Shown in pieces: positions 8,710 to 18,065 of a stretch of DNA of 40,765 nt (positions within the stretch are counted from its first letter, which is position 1; the number at the start of each line of letters is the position of its first letter). Where the stretch lies: positions 1 through 40,765 of the forward strand of contig JAGRKB010000035.1 of the NCBI GenBank assembly GCA_020442425.1, given 5' to 3'. The notes below the pieces were generated by a model. It was not told the DNA's origin, searched no databases, and saw nothing but the letters and a program-made list of their open reading frames with translations. The translations under genes were made by a program, and so were the position numbers. Origin of the DNA: Alphaproteobacteria bacterium (GTDB lineage: Bacteria > Pseudomonadota > Alphaproteobacteria > Micavibrionales > Micavibrionaceae).

Positions 8710-9981
8710 ATGACTGCGGGAATGGAAAAGCCCGAAAAATCACCACAGGTACAAACTTTTGGCTGTCGTTTGAATGTTTATGAAAGCGAAGTCATGAAGA
8801 ACCATGCCCGTGATGCGGGGATTGAGGATGCAATCATATTCAATACCTGTGCGGTCACTGCAGAAGCGGAGCGTCAGGCACGACAAGCCATTCGTCGCGC
8901 GCGTCGAGAAAATCCGGACGCTAAAATAATTGTGACCGGATGTTCGGCCCAGATTAAACCGGAATCCTACGCGGAAATGGAAGAAGTCGATCAGGTCATT
9001 GGTAATCACGCAAAACTGAAAGCCGAAACATGGACGGATAGGCGAGAAGAAAAACTGATCGTCAATGATATTATGTCGGTCAGAGAAACGGCAGGCCACT
9101 TACTGGAGGGAATGGAAGGGCACGCACGCGCCTTTATTCAAGTTCAAAACGGTTGCGATCATAGATGCACCTTTTGTATTATCCCCTATGGTCGCGGAAA
9201 TTCCCGTTCGGTTCCATTACCCAAAATCATAGACCAAGTCCGCCTTTTGGTCGATCAAGGATACAAAGAAATTGTTCTCTCGGGTGTTGATGTAACCTCG
9301 TATGGCAAGGATTTGCCGGGAGAGCCGACTTTGGGATATTTGATAAAAATTCTTTTAAAGGAGACTCCGGAACTTCCAAGAGTTCGGTTATCTTCTCTTG
9401 ACCCGATCGAGATCGACAAAGACTTGTGGGATTTGATTGCAAATGAGCCGCGATTGATGCCGCATTTGCATTTGTCGGTTCAGGCCGGAGACAATATGAT
9501 CCTCAAGCGCATGAAACGCCGTCACAACAGAGAAGACGTCATAGAGCTTTGCAAAAAAGCAAGACGTCTAAGGCCTGACATGGTTTTTGGAGCTGATATC
9601 ATCGCGGGATTTCCGACAGAAACAGAAGAAATGTTTCAAAATACCATTGATTTGGTGGAATCCTGTGATTTGACATTCTTGCATGTCTTCCCGTATTCCC
9701 CCAGACCACAAACGCCTGCAGCAAAGATGCCGCAAGTTAATCCTCAAATCCGGAAGGAAAGAGCGCAACGTCTAAGAGAGCTTGGCAGTCTTCAACTGGC
9801 ACGGTTCCATGAATCTCGTAAAAATGCGACTTTTCAAATTATTGTAGAGCAGGGCAATATTGGACGCACCCAACATTTCGCAGAAGTCACTCTGGATCAG
9901 GAATGCCCAGTAGGTGCCATTTTAACAGTGCAAACAACAGGAATCGAGAATAATCGGTTGATAGGTAAAATTGCCGCATAG
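8710..9981 (+). CDS. mtaB: tRNA (t6A37) methylthiotransferase MtaB-type
   Basis: A radical-SAM methylthiotransferase that would convert t6A to ms2t6A at position 37 of tRNAs. The N-terminal UPF0004 domain has FGCRLNVYESEVM (Cys19 from this start), NTCAVTAEAERQARQ and VTGCSAQ, which together ligate the second Fe-S cluster. The radical-SAM motif CDHRCTFC has Cys149, 153 and 156. The AVT..AERQ signature and short linker favour MtaB over MiaB or RimO. A C-terminal TRAM-like region follows. The frame is open from a TTG at 8686; ATG 8710 or ATG 8722 are more likely starts, though none has a good ribosome site. ftsY follows after 74 bases, a conserved alphaproteobacterial order. Confidence 0.93.
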   Translation: MTAGMEKPEKSPQVQTFGCRLNVYESEVMKNHARDAGIEDAIIFNTCAVTAEAERQARQAIRRARRENPDAKIIVTGCSAQIKPESYAEMEEVDQVIGNHAKLKAETWTDRREEKLIVNDIMSVRETAGHLLEGMEGHARAFIQVQNGCDHRCTFCIIPYGRGNSRSVPLPKIIDQVRLLVDQGYKEIVLSGVDVTSYGKDLPGEPTLGYLIKILLKETPELPRVRLSSLDPIEIDKDLWDLIANEPRLMPHLHLSVQAGDNMILKRMKRRHNREDVIELCKKARRLRPDMVFGADIIAGFPTETEEMFQNTIDLVESCDLTFLHVFPYSPRPQTPAAKMPQVNPQIRKERAQRLRELGSLQLARFHESRKNATFQIIVEQGNIGRTQHFAEVTLDQECPVGAILTVQTTGIENNRLIGKIAA

Positions 9982-10055
9982 AATTTTTCCCTAAACAGCT
10001 TGGTATCCCTTGCATTTCTGTGCTAAGACAAAAGAAGAAAATATGAGGTTTTAAA

Positions 10056-11222
10056 ATGTTGTTTTGGCGCAAAAAAAATAAGAATGCTCGACAAGAGAGA
10101 GAAGAAGCCGAAGACAAGATTATTCACAATCCGAATGACCCTGCCATCGAGCTTCCTGTAGAATACGACTCTGACATTGATCCGGAATTCGAAAAGCATG
10201 AGCTGAACGAAACTGAAAATGAAGTCATCGATGAGCTTGAAGAAATTCCCTACGCAAAATCTTCTCCGACATCAGTATCTAAAAAAGAAGATTTAGGCGG
10301 CGGCTGGCTCTCCCGTTTAACAGGTGGCTTGTCAAAATCCTCGGGAAAAATCGGAAGTGGTTTGGGCGATCTATTCTCTAAGAAAAAAGCAGATGCTCAA
10401 ACGCTGGAAGAATTAGAAGATTTGTTGATTTCTTCTGATCTCGGCCCAACGACAGCGGCAAATCTGGTCGCTGCACTTAAAGACAGAAAATTCGACAAAG
10501 AAAATACAGCGCTTGAAGTTCAAGAAGCCTTGGCAGAAGAAATCTCAACAATCTTGAAAAGAAATGAAAAAGAGCTGAACGTAACTAAGTCCGAAAATGG
10601 TCCGCGAACAATTTTGGTTTGCGGCGTAAACGGTGTCGGGAAAACCACAACCATCGGAAAGTTGGCCTATCAATTCCATTACAGACAACACAAAAAAGTT
10701 ATGATGGCAGCGGGCGATACATTCCGCGCGGCGGCAATCGAACAATTGCAAATCTGGGCGGATAGAACCAAATGTCCGTTGATCTCAAGCGAGATTGGCG
10801 CAGACTCGGCAGCTTTAGCATATAACGCCTACGAAAAAGCAGTGAACGATGATGTCGATGTTTTGATGATCGATACGGCGGGGCGTCTTCATAACAAAGC
10901 CAACCTGATGGCAGAGCTGGAAAAAATTTCTCGCGTTTTGAAGAAGAAAGACGAAAAGGTTCCTCACGAAGTCATTCTTGTGCTGGACGCGACCACAGGC
11001 CAAAACGCAATTTCCCAAGTTGAAACATTCTCGAGCATTGTAAAATTATCAGGCTTGGTTGTAACCAAACTTGACGGCTCAGCAAAGGGTGGCGTTGTTG
11101 TTGCTCTGGCTGATAAATTCGGTCTGCCGATCTATGCCGTCGGGGTAGGGGAAGATATTGAGGATTTGCAATCCTTCCACCCTGATGAGTTTGCCCGCAC
11201 ATTGGTTGGGTTATCCGGCTAG
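10056..11222 (+). CDS. ftsY: Signal recognition particle receptor FtsY
   Basis: FtsY is the membrane-bound SRP receptor GTPase and partner of Ffh. The ATG at 10056 has GAGG at 7 bases. Residues 1-110 are a charged, mainly acidic A domain; the basic start MLFWRKKNKN probably contacts lipids. The N domain follows, then the G domain with P-loop GVNGVGKT (190-197), DTFRAAAIEQL, DTAGRLHNK and TKLDGSAKGG, ending in the typical VGVGEDIEDLQSFHPDEFA. At 388 residues it is of normal length. It is followed after 70 bases by AMP nucleosidase. Confidence 0.98.
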   Translation: MLFWRKKNKNARQEREEAEDKIIHNPNDPAIELPVEYDSDIDPEFEKHELNETENEVIDELEEIPYAKSSPTSVSKKEDLGGGWLSRLTGGLSKSSGKIGSGLGDLFSKKKADAQTLEELEDLLISSDLGPTTAANLVAALKDRKFDKENTALEVQEALAEEISTILKRNEKELNVTKSENGPRTILVCGVNGVGKTTTIGKLAYQFHYRQHKKVMMAAGDTFRAAAIEQLQIWADRTKCPLISSEIGADSAALAYNAYEKAVNDDVDVLMIDTAGRLHNKANLMAELEKISRVLKKKDEKVPHEVILVLDATTGQNAISQVETFSSIVKLSGLVVTKLDGSAKGGVVVALADKFGLPIYAVGVGEDIEDLQSFHPDEFARTLVGLSG

Positions 11223-11292
11223 TAGTCAATTCGAGCATCCCATAGACGAACAGGACTTTTTCCTTTATCATATAAGGCAAAGGAATATGTCT

Positions 11293-12807
11293 ATGTCATT
11301 TTTAAAATCATTCAATAAAGTCTACAAATTCACCGATGCTGACGAAGCTCTGGCGTGTATCACCGAATTATATGAAGCGGGTCGGGATCATTTGTTAAGT
11401 GAATTTGACGCTTTTTCGAAAAGCGCAGACAAAGATTTTCCGACAGAGCGCATCACGGAATGCTATCCCTATATAAAAATCAAAGTGGATAATGCCAAGC
11501 GTGTAGACTCGCGTTTGTCATACGGTTTTGTTCCGCGTCCGGGGACGTATTCAACAACGGTGACGCGCCCCGATATCTTCGATCATTATTACCGCGAGCA
11601 AATTCGTCTCCTGATAAAAAATCATGATGTACCGGTAGAAGTAGGAATTAGCGATACGCCAATGCCACTCCATTTTGTGTTAGGAGAGAATTATCATCTG
11701 GAAGGTGAGCTAACTCCCGCGCACATGGAGGCTCTGCCGAATATTTTTGATTTACCCGATCTAACCATTATGGATGACGAAATTGCCAACGGAACATATT
11801 TCCCCGGAGACAATGACGATCTTCCGTTATCTTTGTTTACCGCACCGCGCGTTGATATGTCTGTTTTGCGCCTGCGCCATTATTCAGGCACGAACGCGGC
11901 GCACTTCCAGAACTATGTGATTTTTACAAACTACCAATTCTATATTGATGAATTTGCAAAGATAGCACATCAGACAATGACCGAAGCCGAGGATCCGAAA
12001 ATCCGTGAAAGCCGTTGCGAATACACGGCGTTTGTAGAGCCGGGGAACATTGTGACCTATAATAAAAATATTCCGAATTTGCCAAAAGACGAGAAAGGGG
12101 ATGGCGCACGTCGCTTGCCGCAAATGCCGGCCTATCACCTCAAACGCGCTGATGGTTCGGGAATAACCATGATTAATATCGGCGTTGGGCCATCCAATGC
12201 CAAAACAATTACAGATCATATCGCGGTTCTGCGCCCCCATGCATGGATTATGCTGGGACACTGCGCAGGTTTAAGAAACTCTCAAAATCTAGGCGACTAT
12301 TGCTTGGCGCATGGGTACTTGCGCGAAGACAATGTTCTCTACCGTGATCTTCATCCGTCTATTCCTATTCCCGCACTTTCCGAGATTCAATTGACGCTGG
12401 AAAAAGCAGTGGCGCAAGTCACAGGTCTGGAAGGATATGATTTGAAAAAAATCATGAGAACGGGAACGGTGGCCTCGGTGGATGACCGTAACTGGGAACT
12501 ACGCCCCAGCATAAGAAAGAACGCTCGCCTTAGTCAGTCTCGCGCCATTGCGCTGGATATGGAATCCGGAACAATTGCTGCCAACGGATTTCGTTTCCGT
12601 GTTCCGTACGGCACATTACTCTGTGTTTCTGATAAACCTCTTCATGGAATGTTGAAACTTCCCGGTATGGCAGAAAGCTTCTATCGCCAGCGCGTAGAGC
12701 AACACTTGCAAATTGGGTTGCTGACCATGGCTTTGCTCAGAGATATCGGGGAAGACCGCCTCCACAGTCGTAAGCTTCGCAGCTTTAACGAAGTAGCGTT
12801 TCAATAG
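11293..12807 (+). CDS. amn: AMP nucleosidase
   Basis: Amn hydrolyses AMP to adenine and ribose-5-phosphate and so adjusts the adenylate pool. The C-terminal catalytic half is highly characteristic: GHCAGLRNSQNLGDYCLAHGY, then EIQLTLEKAV, then ALDMESGTIAANGFRFRVPYGTLLCVSDKPLHG, the purine-phosphorylase fold with the conserved ME and D residues. The N-terminal half is the regulatory domain. AAAGGA at 11279-11284 is 8 bases from ATG 11293 but only 2 from ATG 11287, so 11293 is chosen (504 residues; E. coli has 484). The frame extends upstream into ftsY, but that part is not expected to be translated. It converges with purK with only 9 bases between them. Confidence 0.95.
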   Translation: MSFLKSFNKVYKFTDADEALACITELYEAGRDHLLSEFDAFSKSADKDFPTERITECYPYIKIKVDNAKRVDSRLSYGFVPRPGTYSTTVTRPDIFDHYYREQIRLLIKNHDVPVEVGISDTPMPLHFVLGENYHLEGELTPAHMEALPNIFDLPDLTIMDDEIANGTYFPGDNDDLPLSLFTAPRVDMSVLRLRHYSGTNAAHFQNYVIFTNYQFYIDEFAKIAHQTMTEAEDPKIRESRCEYTAFVEPGNIVTYNKNIPNLPKDEKGDGARRLPQMPAYHLKRADGSGITMINIGVGPSNAKTITDHIAVLRPHAWIMLGHCAGLRNSQNLGDYCLAHGYLREDNVLYRDLHPSIPIPALSEIQLTLEKAVAQVTGLEGYDLKKIMRTGTVASVDDRNWELRPSIRKNARLSQSRAIALDMESGTIAANGFRFRVPYGTLLCVSDKPLHGMLKLPGMAESFYRQRVEQHLQIGLLTMALLRDIGEDRLHSRKLRSFNEVAFQ

Positions 12808-12816
12808 ACACACAAC

Positions 12817-13893
12817 TTATTTCAGGATTGTAATATGCCCCATCTTGCGGCCGGCCCGAACATCGGGTTTGCCGTACAGATGAATATTGGCATTGGCTTT
12901 GGACTGATGTTTTTCGACCAACGCGATATCGTCACCAATCAAATTAATCATCACGGCATCCGAATGGTGAACCGCTTTTCCGACAGGCAATCCGCAAACG
13001 CACCGCACATGATTTTCAAATTGGGAAACAGAACAGGCATCAATTGTCCAATGCCCGGAATTGTGAGTGCGAGGGGCAATTTCATTGGCAATAATTTGTC
13101 CATCTTTGGTAACGAACAATTCCAATCCCAAAACGCCAACCAACCCAACGCGCTTGGCTAATTTTTCTGCCATTTGCGTCGCGCGCTTTAATAAGGAGTC
13201 ATCCAAAGGGGCGGGAGCCGTAGTTTTTGCAAGAATATGATTCTTATGATCGTTCAAAACAGGAACATAACTTTGAACTTTGCCGAACAGGTCTCGCGCT
13301 ACGATTACAGAAATTTCATAACGGAACTGAACCAATGACTCGATGATCGCCTCGTCTGTCTTTAAGGATTTCCAAGCAGAGGTAATGTCATCAAGAGAAT
13401 TGATTTTGGCTTGACCTTTTCCGTCATAACCAAAACGGGTTGTCTTGATAATGCAAGACGTCGCACCCCATTGATCGAGTACTCTTTGAATATCATCGGC
13501 ACTCTTCGCTTTTCCCCACTGGGCAGTCGGAATACCGATATCATTTAAAAACTGCTTTTCTTTCCAGCGATGTTGGGCAATTTCCAGCAGAGTTTCATCG
13601 GGATAAACGGGTTTGAATTTCTTGAGATAACGAACCGTCTCGACAGGAATATTTTCGAACTCATAAGAAATAACATCTACGGATTTCGCAAATTCTTTTA
13701 AAGCCTGCTTGTCATCATAAGCTGCCTCAAAAGTTTTTGCCGCGACATGAGAGGCGGGAGACTCTTTTTCAGGGCAAAAGATATGGGTTTTAATTCCAAG
13801 CCGTGCCGCAGCCATAGCAGACATGCGTCCCAACTGCCCTCCACCGAGAATACCTAGAATTTTTGCTGGTTTATCGAGGGATTTCTGCGACAT
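12817..13893 (-). CDS. purK: 5-(carboxyamino)imidazole ribonucleotide synthase
   Basis: PurK is the ATP-dependent enzyme that carboxylates AIR to N5-CAIR in purine synthesis. The N-terminal [13 protein letters not shown] is diagnostic, followed by an ATP-grasp core with FGYDGKGQ and [40 protein letters not shown] around the metal/ATP site. The length of 358 residues is normal. Its start lies inside the end of purE (23-base overlap), so translation is coupled; order purE-purK on the minus strand, behind the DUF465 gene. Confidence 0.97.
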   Translation of the reverse strand: MSQKSLDKPAKILGILGGGQLGRMSAMAAARLGIKTHIFCPEKESPASHVAAKTFEAAYDDKQALKEFAKSVDVISYEFENIPVETVRYLKKFKPVYPDETLLEIAQHRWKEKQFLNDIGIPTAQWGKAKSADDIQRVLDQWGATSCIIKTTRFGYDGKGQAKINSLDDITSAWKSLKTDEAIIESLVQFRYEISVIVARDLFGKVQSYVPVLNDHKNHILAKTTAPAPLDDSLLKRATQMAEKLAKRVGLVGVLGLELFVTKDGQIIANEIAPRTHNSGHWTIDACSVSQFENHVRCVCGLPVGKAVHHSDAVMINLIGDDIALVEKHQSKANANIHLYGKPDVRAGRKMGHITILK

Positions 13894-14365
13894 TATTGGT
13901 TTGTTCCTGACGGAATTGATCCAGAGCCTCGGCTAAGGCAGGATCGTTAAGGGAAAGGATAGACGCAGCCAGAAGGGCAGCATTAATGGCGCCTGCTTTG
14001 CCGATAGCCAGAGTGCCGACAGGAATACCGCCCGGCATTTGAGCGATAGAGAGAAGGCTATCCATACCACTCAAAGCTTTGCTTTCGACAGGAACACCCA
14101 AAACAGGGAGAGGGGTCATGCTGGCCGCCATACCGGGAAGGTGAGCTGCACCGCCTGCACCGGCAATAATAACTTTCAGGCCACGCTCTTTGGCAGATTT
14201 GGCGTATTGAACCAACCTGTCGGGCGTTCTGTGTGCAGAAACAATGCGTGTTTCGTGCGGAATGCCAAGTTTATGAAGTATTTCATGAGCATGAGACATG
14301 GTTTCCCAGTCAGATTGAGAGCCCATAATAATGCCGACGACGGCGTTTTGATCACTTTCGCTCAT
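13871..14365 (-). CDS. purE: N5-carboxyaminoimidazole ribonucleotide mutase
   Basis: Class I PurE rearranges N5-CAIR to CAIR, the step after PurK. Seen: [14 protein letters not shown] at the phosphate-binding loop, [12 protein letters not shown] with the catalytic His, and [26 protein letters not shown]. The length of 164 residues fits the small class I enzyme. It overlaps the upstream DUF465 gene by 4 bases and the downstream purK by 23, forming a compact three-gene operon. Confidence 0.97.
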   Translation of the reverse strand: MSESDQNAVVGIIMGSQSDWETMSHAHEILHKLGIPHETRIVSAHRTPDRLVQYAKSAKERGLKVIIAGAGGAAHLPGMAASMTPLPVLGVPVESKALSGMDSLLSIAQMPGGIPVGTLAIGKAGAINAALLAASILSLNDPALAEALDQFRQEQTNNVAEIPR

Positions 14366-14562
14366 GCTAAAATATCCGGAATCAACATGCTTTCAATGCG
14401 GGAAATCATGTCTTTAAGGCGTAATTTTTCTTTTTTAAGCTTTGCAATCGTCAGAAAATCCACGGCTCCGGCTTGGCTCATGTGGAGAATCTGGTCATCA
14501 AGCTGTTTGTGCTGCGTCTGGAGCTCTTCCAGTTGCTCGCGCAAGGAGTCTTCATCTACCAT
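14362..14562 (-). CDS. DUF465 / YdcH-like small coiled-coil protein
   Basis: A 66-residue, almost entirely helical protein. [19 protein letters not shown] and [20 protein letters not shown] fit the DUF465 (YdcH/SlyX-like) helical hairpin. The [11 protein letters not shown] stretch is the family signature. The family's role is not established. It precedes purE with a 4-base ATGA overlap, so it is the first gene of the pur operon here. No strong ribosome site is visible before ATG 14562. Confidence 0.85.
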   Translation of the reverse strand: MVDEDSLREQLEELQTQHKQLDDQILHMSQAGAVDFLTIAKLKKEKLRLKDMISRIESMLIPDILA

Positions 14563-14615
14563 GTGTCGAATACATTTCTGGTTACAGTTTTAAGGACATA
14601 TACCAGCTTTTTAAC

Positions 14616-14634
14616 AATTTGTAATGTTCAAATT
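14616..14634. promoter_or_regulatory. Possible operator (inverted repeat AATTTG-N7-CAAATT)
   Basis: A perfect 6-base inverted repeat with a 7-base centre lies in the 183-base divergent gap between the DUF465-purE-purK operon and the solute-binding protein gene. It could be a binding site for the XRE regulator encoded at 15592, but in AT-rich DNA such a repeat can occur by chance. Confidence 0.2.
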
Positions 14635-14745
14635 GCAAATACGCGAAAAATACGTAAAAAACATAAAATAATTATTGCAAAAACATAATTTATTGGCTAG
14701 TTTCTATAAAACCTACGTGAGACTGCATAAAAGCGGAGAGGGAAA

Positions 14746-15591
14746 ATGCTTCAAAAACAAAGTAGATATGTGCTTTTGGTAATATGCTCGATGATGATCG
14801 CCGGAGCTGCAAAAGCAGAAGGGGCAATAAGCAGAGTAAACAATTCTGGAGATCTCAAGTGCGGATATGTGGAATATCGTCCGGCCTTAGAGCAAGATTT
14901 AAACAGCAAGGAATGGAAAGGGTTTAACGCAGATGTTATGAGGGTGGTTGCCCAACGCCTTGAGCTGAACCTTAAGTTCACAACGCCGACGGGCTGGGCA
15001 ACCGTAGTGGCGGATTTGAATGCCGAAAAATTTGATATGCTATGTAGTGGATTTTGGGTTCATCCGAATGTCGGCAAGTTTGCGTTGTTTTCTCGCCCGA
15101 TTATGTTTCAGCCGGTATTTTTAGTCGTGAGGAGCGATGAGACAAGATTCTCTAACAATAAGGACTTGAACAATGAAAATGTAATCATGGTGGCGCTTGA
15201 AGGAGATAATCCTGTCAATATTGCCAAATCTGATTTTCCTAAGACGAAAATTCTTGAGCTGCCGAATATGACGGATTTTTCTCAAGTTCTGGTCAATGTC
15301 GAAAAAGGCAAGGCAGACTTTACGATTGTCGATGCATACACATTCGGAGCCTACAACGCCAACAATCCGGATAGATTGAAAATTCTGAACACAGAAAATC
15401 CTGTCAGGATATATCCCGTCAGCTATGTTTTTCACAAAGAGGATGTGCTCTTGCGAGATGCTGTAAATGCGGCTTTGGACGAAATGATATTGGATGGCAC
15501 AATGGGTAAAATTTTTGATATGTACGAAGAATATCCGAATGCCTATTATAGGGCTGTCGTACCATACAATAACCCATACAACGGACAGTGA
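14746..15591 (+). CDS. Periplasmic solute-binding protein, SBP_bac_3 family
   Basis: This looks like the ligand-binding protein family of amino-acid ABC transporters. A signal peptide (MLQKQSRYVLLVICSMMIAGAAKAE) is cleaved near AKA-E. The mature part begins with LKCGYVEYRPALE, followed by GFNADVMRVVAQRL, a typical FNADV motif, and later KADFTIVDAYTFG in lobe 2. A 281-residue length is usual. The ATG at 14746 has GAGAGGGA upstream. No permease or ATPase gene is adjacent; instead an XRE regulator starts at the base after the stop codon. It may serve an unlinked transporter, or act as a sensor for the regulator's pathway; both are inference. Confidence 0.85.
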   Translation: MLQKQSRYVLLVICSMMIAGAAKAEGAISRVNNSGDLKCGYVEYRPALEQDLNSKEWKGFNADVMRVVAQRLELNLKFTTPTGWATVVADLNAEKFDMLCSGFWVHPNVGKFALFSRPIMFQPVFLVVRSDETRFSNNKDLNNENVIMVALEGDNPVNIAKSDFPKTKILELPNMTDFSQVLVNVEKGKADFTIVDAYTFGAYNANNPDRLKILNTENPVRIYPVSYVFHKEDVLLRDAVNAALDEMILDGTMGKIFDMYEEYPNAYYRAVVPYNNPYNGQ

Positions 15592-16275
15592 ATGATAACG
15601 CTCCCTCAGATTAAAGCCGCGCGGGCCTTACTGGATTGGAAACAGGAAGACTTGGCAAAAGCCTCAGGTGTATCTCTGGCATCGGTGAATAATCTTGAGA
15701 GGGGCTTATATTCACCCAGACCGGAAACGCTAGCCTTGATACACAGCGCTTTTGAAGGTGCTGGCATTGAATTTCTACGGTGTAACGGGGTGGCGATGCG
15801 GGAATCCCAATACCGTGTTACGACCTATTCGGGAGAAAATTTTATATCTGATCTGGATACGGATATCTTATCCGTTCTGCATGGGCCGGAAGATGAGCTT
15901 CTGGCAATTTCTTACAACGAAAAGAATTGGATTAAATATGCGGGTGTTTCAAATCCCGTCTACCTAAAGGCGAGGGAGCAAAGGGGATGGGGGGAAAGAT
16001 TTTTGGTTCCGGAAACCATTTCGTTTTTAACCAGTCCTGTCGAATCGTACAGATGCTTGCCTGAAGATAGAATTCCTCAAATGGCGATTGAAATATATGG
16101 GGACAGATACGCTCTAATCGAATGGAGCAGTATGCGCGTAACAATCATTCAAAGCGAGACAATTGCAAACTCCCACAGGATTATGTTTAATGGCCTGTGG
16201 AATGAAGCAAAGCCGTTTTCAGCAAAACAACTCAAGAAGATAGAAAAATATAATAGGGATGGGCAAGGACTCTAA
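15592..16275 (+). CDS. XRE-family transcriptional regulator with C-terminal domain
   Basis: Residues 1-60 are a lambda-repressor-type helix-turn-helix: IKAARALLDWKQEDLAKASGVSLASVNNLERG, with the recognition helix around SLASVNNLE. The C-terminal part (residues 75-227) is not a simple XRE tail; it ends with RVTIIQSETIANSHRIMFNGLWNEAKPF, which recalls the sensor domain of TrmB-like regulators, but this is a loose likeness. The ATG directly follows the stop of the solute-binding gene (TGAATG), so the two proteins are made together. It may regulate this pair, possibly through the inverted repeat upstream. Confidence 0.85.
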   Translation: MITLPQIKAARALLDWKQEDLAKASGVSLASVNNLERGLYSPRPETLALIHSAFEGAGIEFLRCNGVAMRESQYRVTTYSGENFISDLDTDILSVLHGPEDELLAISYNEKNWIKYAGVSNPVYLKAREQRGWGERFLVPETISFLTSPVESYRCLPEDRIPQMAIEIYGDRYALIEWSSMRVTIIQSETIANSHRIMFNGLWNEAKPFSAKQLKKIEKYNRDGQGL

Positions 16276-16380
16276 TATATTCCATAAATTTAAAAATTTA
16301 GCAGATCAACCATTTACCTTTTGTAATGAACTCAGTAAGCTATAGCCTCAAAAACGTCGTAATTACAATCTCGAGGCAAC

Positions 16381-17466
16381 ATGGCAAAGAAAAGAATAGG
16401 TATATTAACCAGTGGTGGTGATTGTGCAGGTTTGAACGCAGCTATTCGGGCTGCAGTGCACAGAGCGGATTTGCTCGGGTGGGAAGTTTATGGAATTCTG
16501 GACGGAACGGCTGGGCTTCTGGAAGACCCTATACAATACAAAGTGTTAACACCGGATATGTTTGACAATCATGTCATGCGTATGGGCGGAACTATTCTAG
16601 GCACGACCAACAAGGGAAACCCGTTTGCCTATCCGATGCCCGATGGCACGATCAAAGATCGCACAGACGAGATCATCAACGGTTTCAAAAAACTGGGTCT
16701 TGAGGCTGTTATTGGAATTGGTGGTGACGGAAGCTTTGCTATTTTAAGAAAATTGGCGATGCAAGGCGGTATCCGTATGGTTGGAATTCCAAAGACCATT
16801 GATAACGATATCGGGGAAACGGAAACATCCATCGGATTTGATACGGCTGTCTCGGTTGCTACCGAAGCTTTGGATCGTTTGCAACCCACAGCAGCCTCCC
16901 ATGACCGAGTGATGGTTTTAGAAGTCATGGGACGCGATGCGGGTCATATCGCTTTAACTGCAGGGATAGCAGGGGGCGCAGATGTCATCCTTATTCCTGA
17001 AATCCCATATAAAATAAACAGCATTGCGAGAAAGATTGCTCAAGTTAAAGAAGGCGGGCGTAACTTCGCATTGGTTGTCGTATCAGAGGCTGTAAAAACG
17101 CTGGAGGGCGATAATGCTCAAATGAAATTCAATGACGGACAGATGCGCTATGGTGGAATTGGTCACTATATCGGCGACCAGATTTTTAAAGCCACAGGAT
17201 CAGAAACGCGCGTCACTGTCTTGGGCCATGTCCAACGCGGAAGCCAGCCAACTTATAATGATCGTTTGATTGCTTCGGCATTTGGTGTTCGGGCTGTCGA
17301 TATGATTGCAGAAGGAAAATTTGATCGCATGGTCGCATGGAAAAACCGCGAAGTGGTCGATGTGCCAATCGAGGCAGCTATCGCAGCGTATCAGGCAATC
17401 GATATAAATAGTTCTTTGGTTCACACCGCGCGTGCTTTGGGAATTTCACTGGGAGACGAGATTTAA
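16381..17466 (+). CDS. pfkA: 6-phosphofructokinase
   Basis: The enzyme phosphorylates fructose-6-phosphate at the committed step of glycolysis. Seen: GILTSGGDCAGLNAAIR at the nucleotide site, GGDGS (114-118), PKTIDNDIGETETS (137-150, catalytic Asp), and MGRDAGHIAL (183 onward). The phosphoryl-donor determinants are mixed. Gly in GGDGS is usual for ATP enzymes, while Lys in PKTID is the residue found in PPi-type and plant/trypanosomatid ATP enzymes. ATP use is therefore the more likely reading, but not proven. The 361-residue length fits. GAGG lies before ATG 16381. Its stop overlaps the next ATG by one base. Confidence 0.93.
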   Translation: MAKKRIGILTSGGDCAGLNAAIRAAVHRADLLGWEVYGILDGTAGLLEDPIQYKVLTPDMFDNHVMRMGGTILGTTNKGNPFAYPMPDGTIKDRTDEIINGFKKLGLEAVIGIGGDGSFAILRKLAMQGGIRMVGIPKTIDNDIGETETSIGFDTAVSVATEALDRLQPTAASHDRVMVLEVMGRDAGHIALTAGIAGGADVILIPEIPYKINSIARKIAQVKEGGRNFALVVVSEAVKTLEGDNAQMKFNDGQMRYGGIGHYIGDQIFKATGSETRVTVLGHVQRGSQPTYNDRLIASAFGVRAVDMIAEGKFDRMVAWKNREVVDVPIEAAIAAYQAIDINSSLVHTARALGISLGDEI

Positions 17467-18026
17467 TGCTCTATGTTCAGCAATCTCTTTCATCTGACGA
17501 AGATATAATCTACGTCGCCAGATTTCACTGGTTCTATGACCTTCAGGCCGTTATGGCGATTGTATGGGGAGCATTCTTTGCAATCACGATTATTATCGGG
17601 GTTCAAACATTGATCCACACATTGCCGCCATCGGTTGGGGTCTATCTTTTATCTTACCCATTAGAGCAAGGGGATGGAACATTAAGCATCATTCGCAAAA
17701 TGCATCCGATTGTAAAATTCTCGGCCTTGATTATTTTCATTCTCGGGGTCTGGCGCTTTGCGCACATGATGGTCATCAAAGCGACAACAGAGATTGTCGT
17801 AACCAGCAATCGCATTATCTTCAAAAGAGGGCTGATTGCCCGAAATGTCGGGGAGATGAGCATCGACCGTATTGAGAGTGTCTCGGTGTCTCAATCATTC
17901 TGGGGACGAATTTTTGATTTTGGTCGGTTGATTATTCATGGGATGGGTGTTGGAGAAATGGTCATGCCAAACTTGGCAGAACCCATACGCTTCAGAAAAG
18001 CAATCGAGAAAGCCAGGAACGGCTAA
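17466..18026 (+). CDS. Membrane protein with bacterial PH domain (1)
   Basis: A 186-residue membrane protein. Two hydrophobic segments (about residues 27-51 and 83-100) are followed by a bacterial PH-like (DUF304/bPH2) domain: TEIVVTSNRIIFKRGLIARNVGEMSIDRIESVSVSQSFWGRIFDFGRLIIHG. The IDRIESV and GRIFDFGRL pattern is characteristic. The role of such proteins is not settled. Translation is coupled to phosphofructokinase through a TAATG overlap. A second PH-domain gene follows after 39 bases. Confidence 0.85.
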   Translation: MLYVQQSLSSDEDIIYVARFHWFYDLQAVMAIVWGAFFAITIIIGVQTLIHTLPPSVGVYLLSYPLEQGDGTLSIIRKMHPIVKFSALIIFILGVWRFAHMMVIKATTEIVVTSNRIIFKRGLIARNVGEMSIDRIESVSVSQSFWGRIFDFGRLIIHGMGVGEMVMPNLAEPIRFRKAIEKARNG

Positions 18027-18065
18027 TCATCAGGTTTCGCACCAAAGGGGGATAAGGGAGATTGT

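Noticed and set aside
11158..11292. N-terminal extension of AMP nucleosidase overlapping ftsY
   Set aside because: The extra 45 residues are out of keeping with the family, and the AAAGGA site fits ATG 11293.
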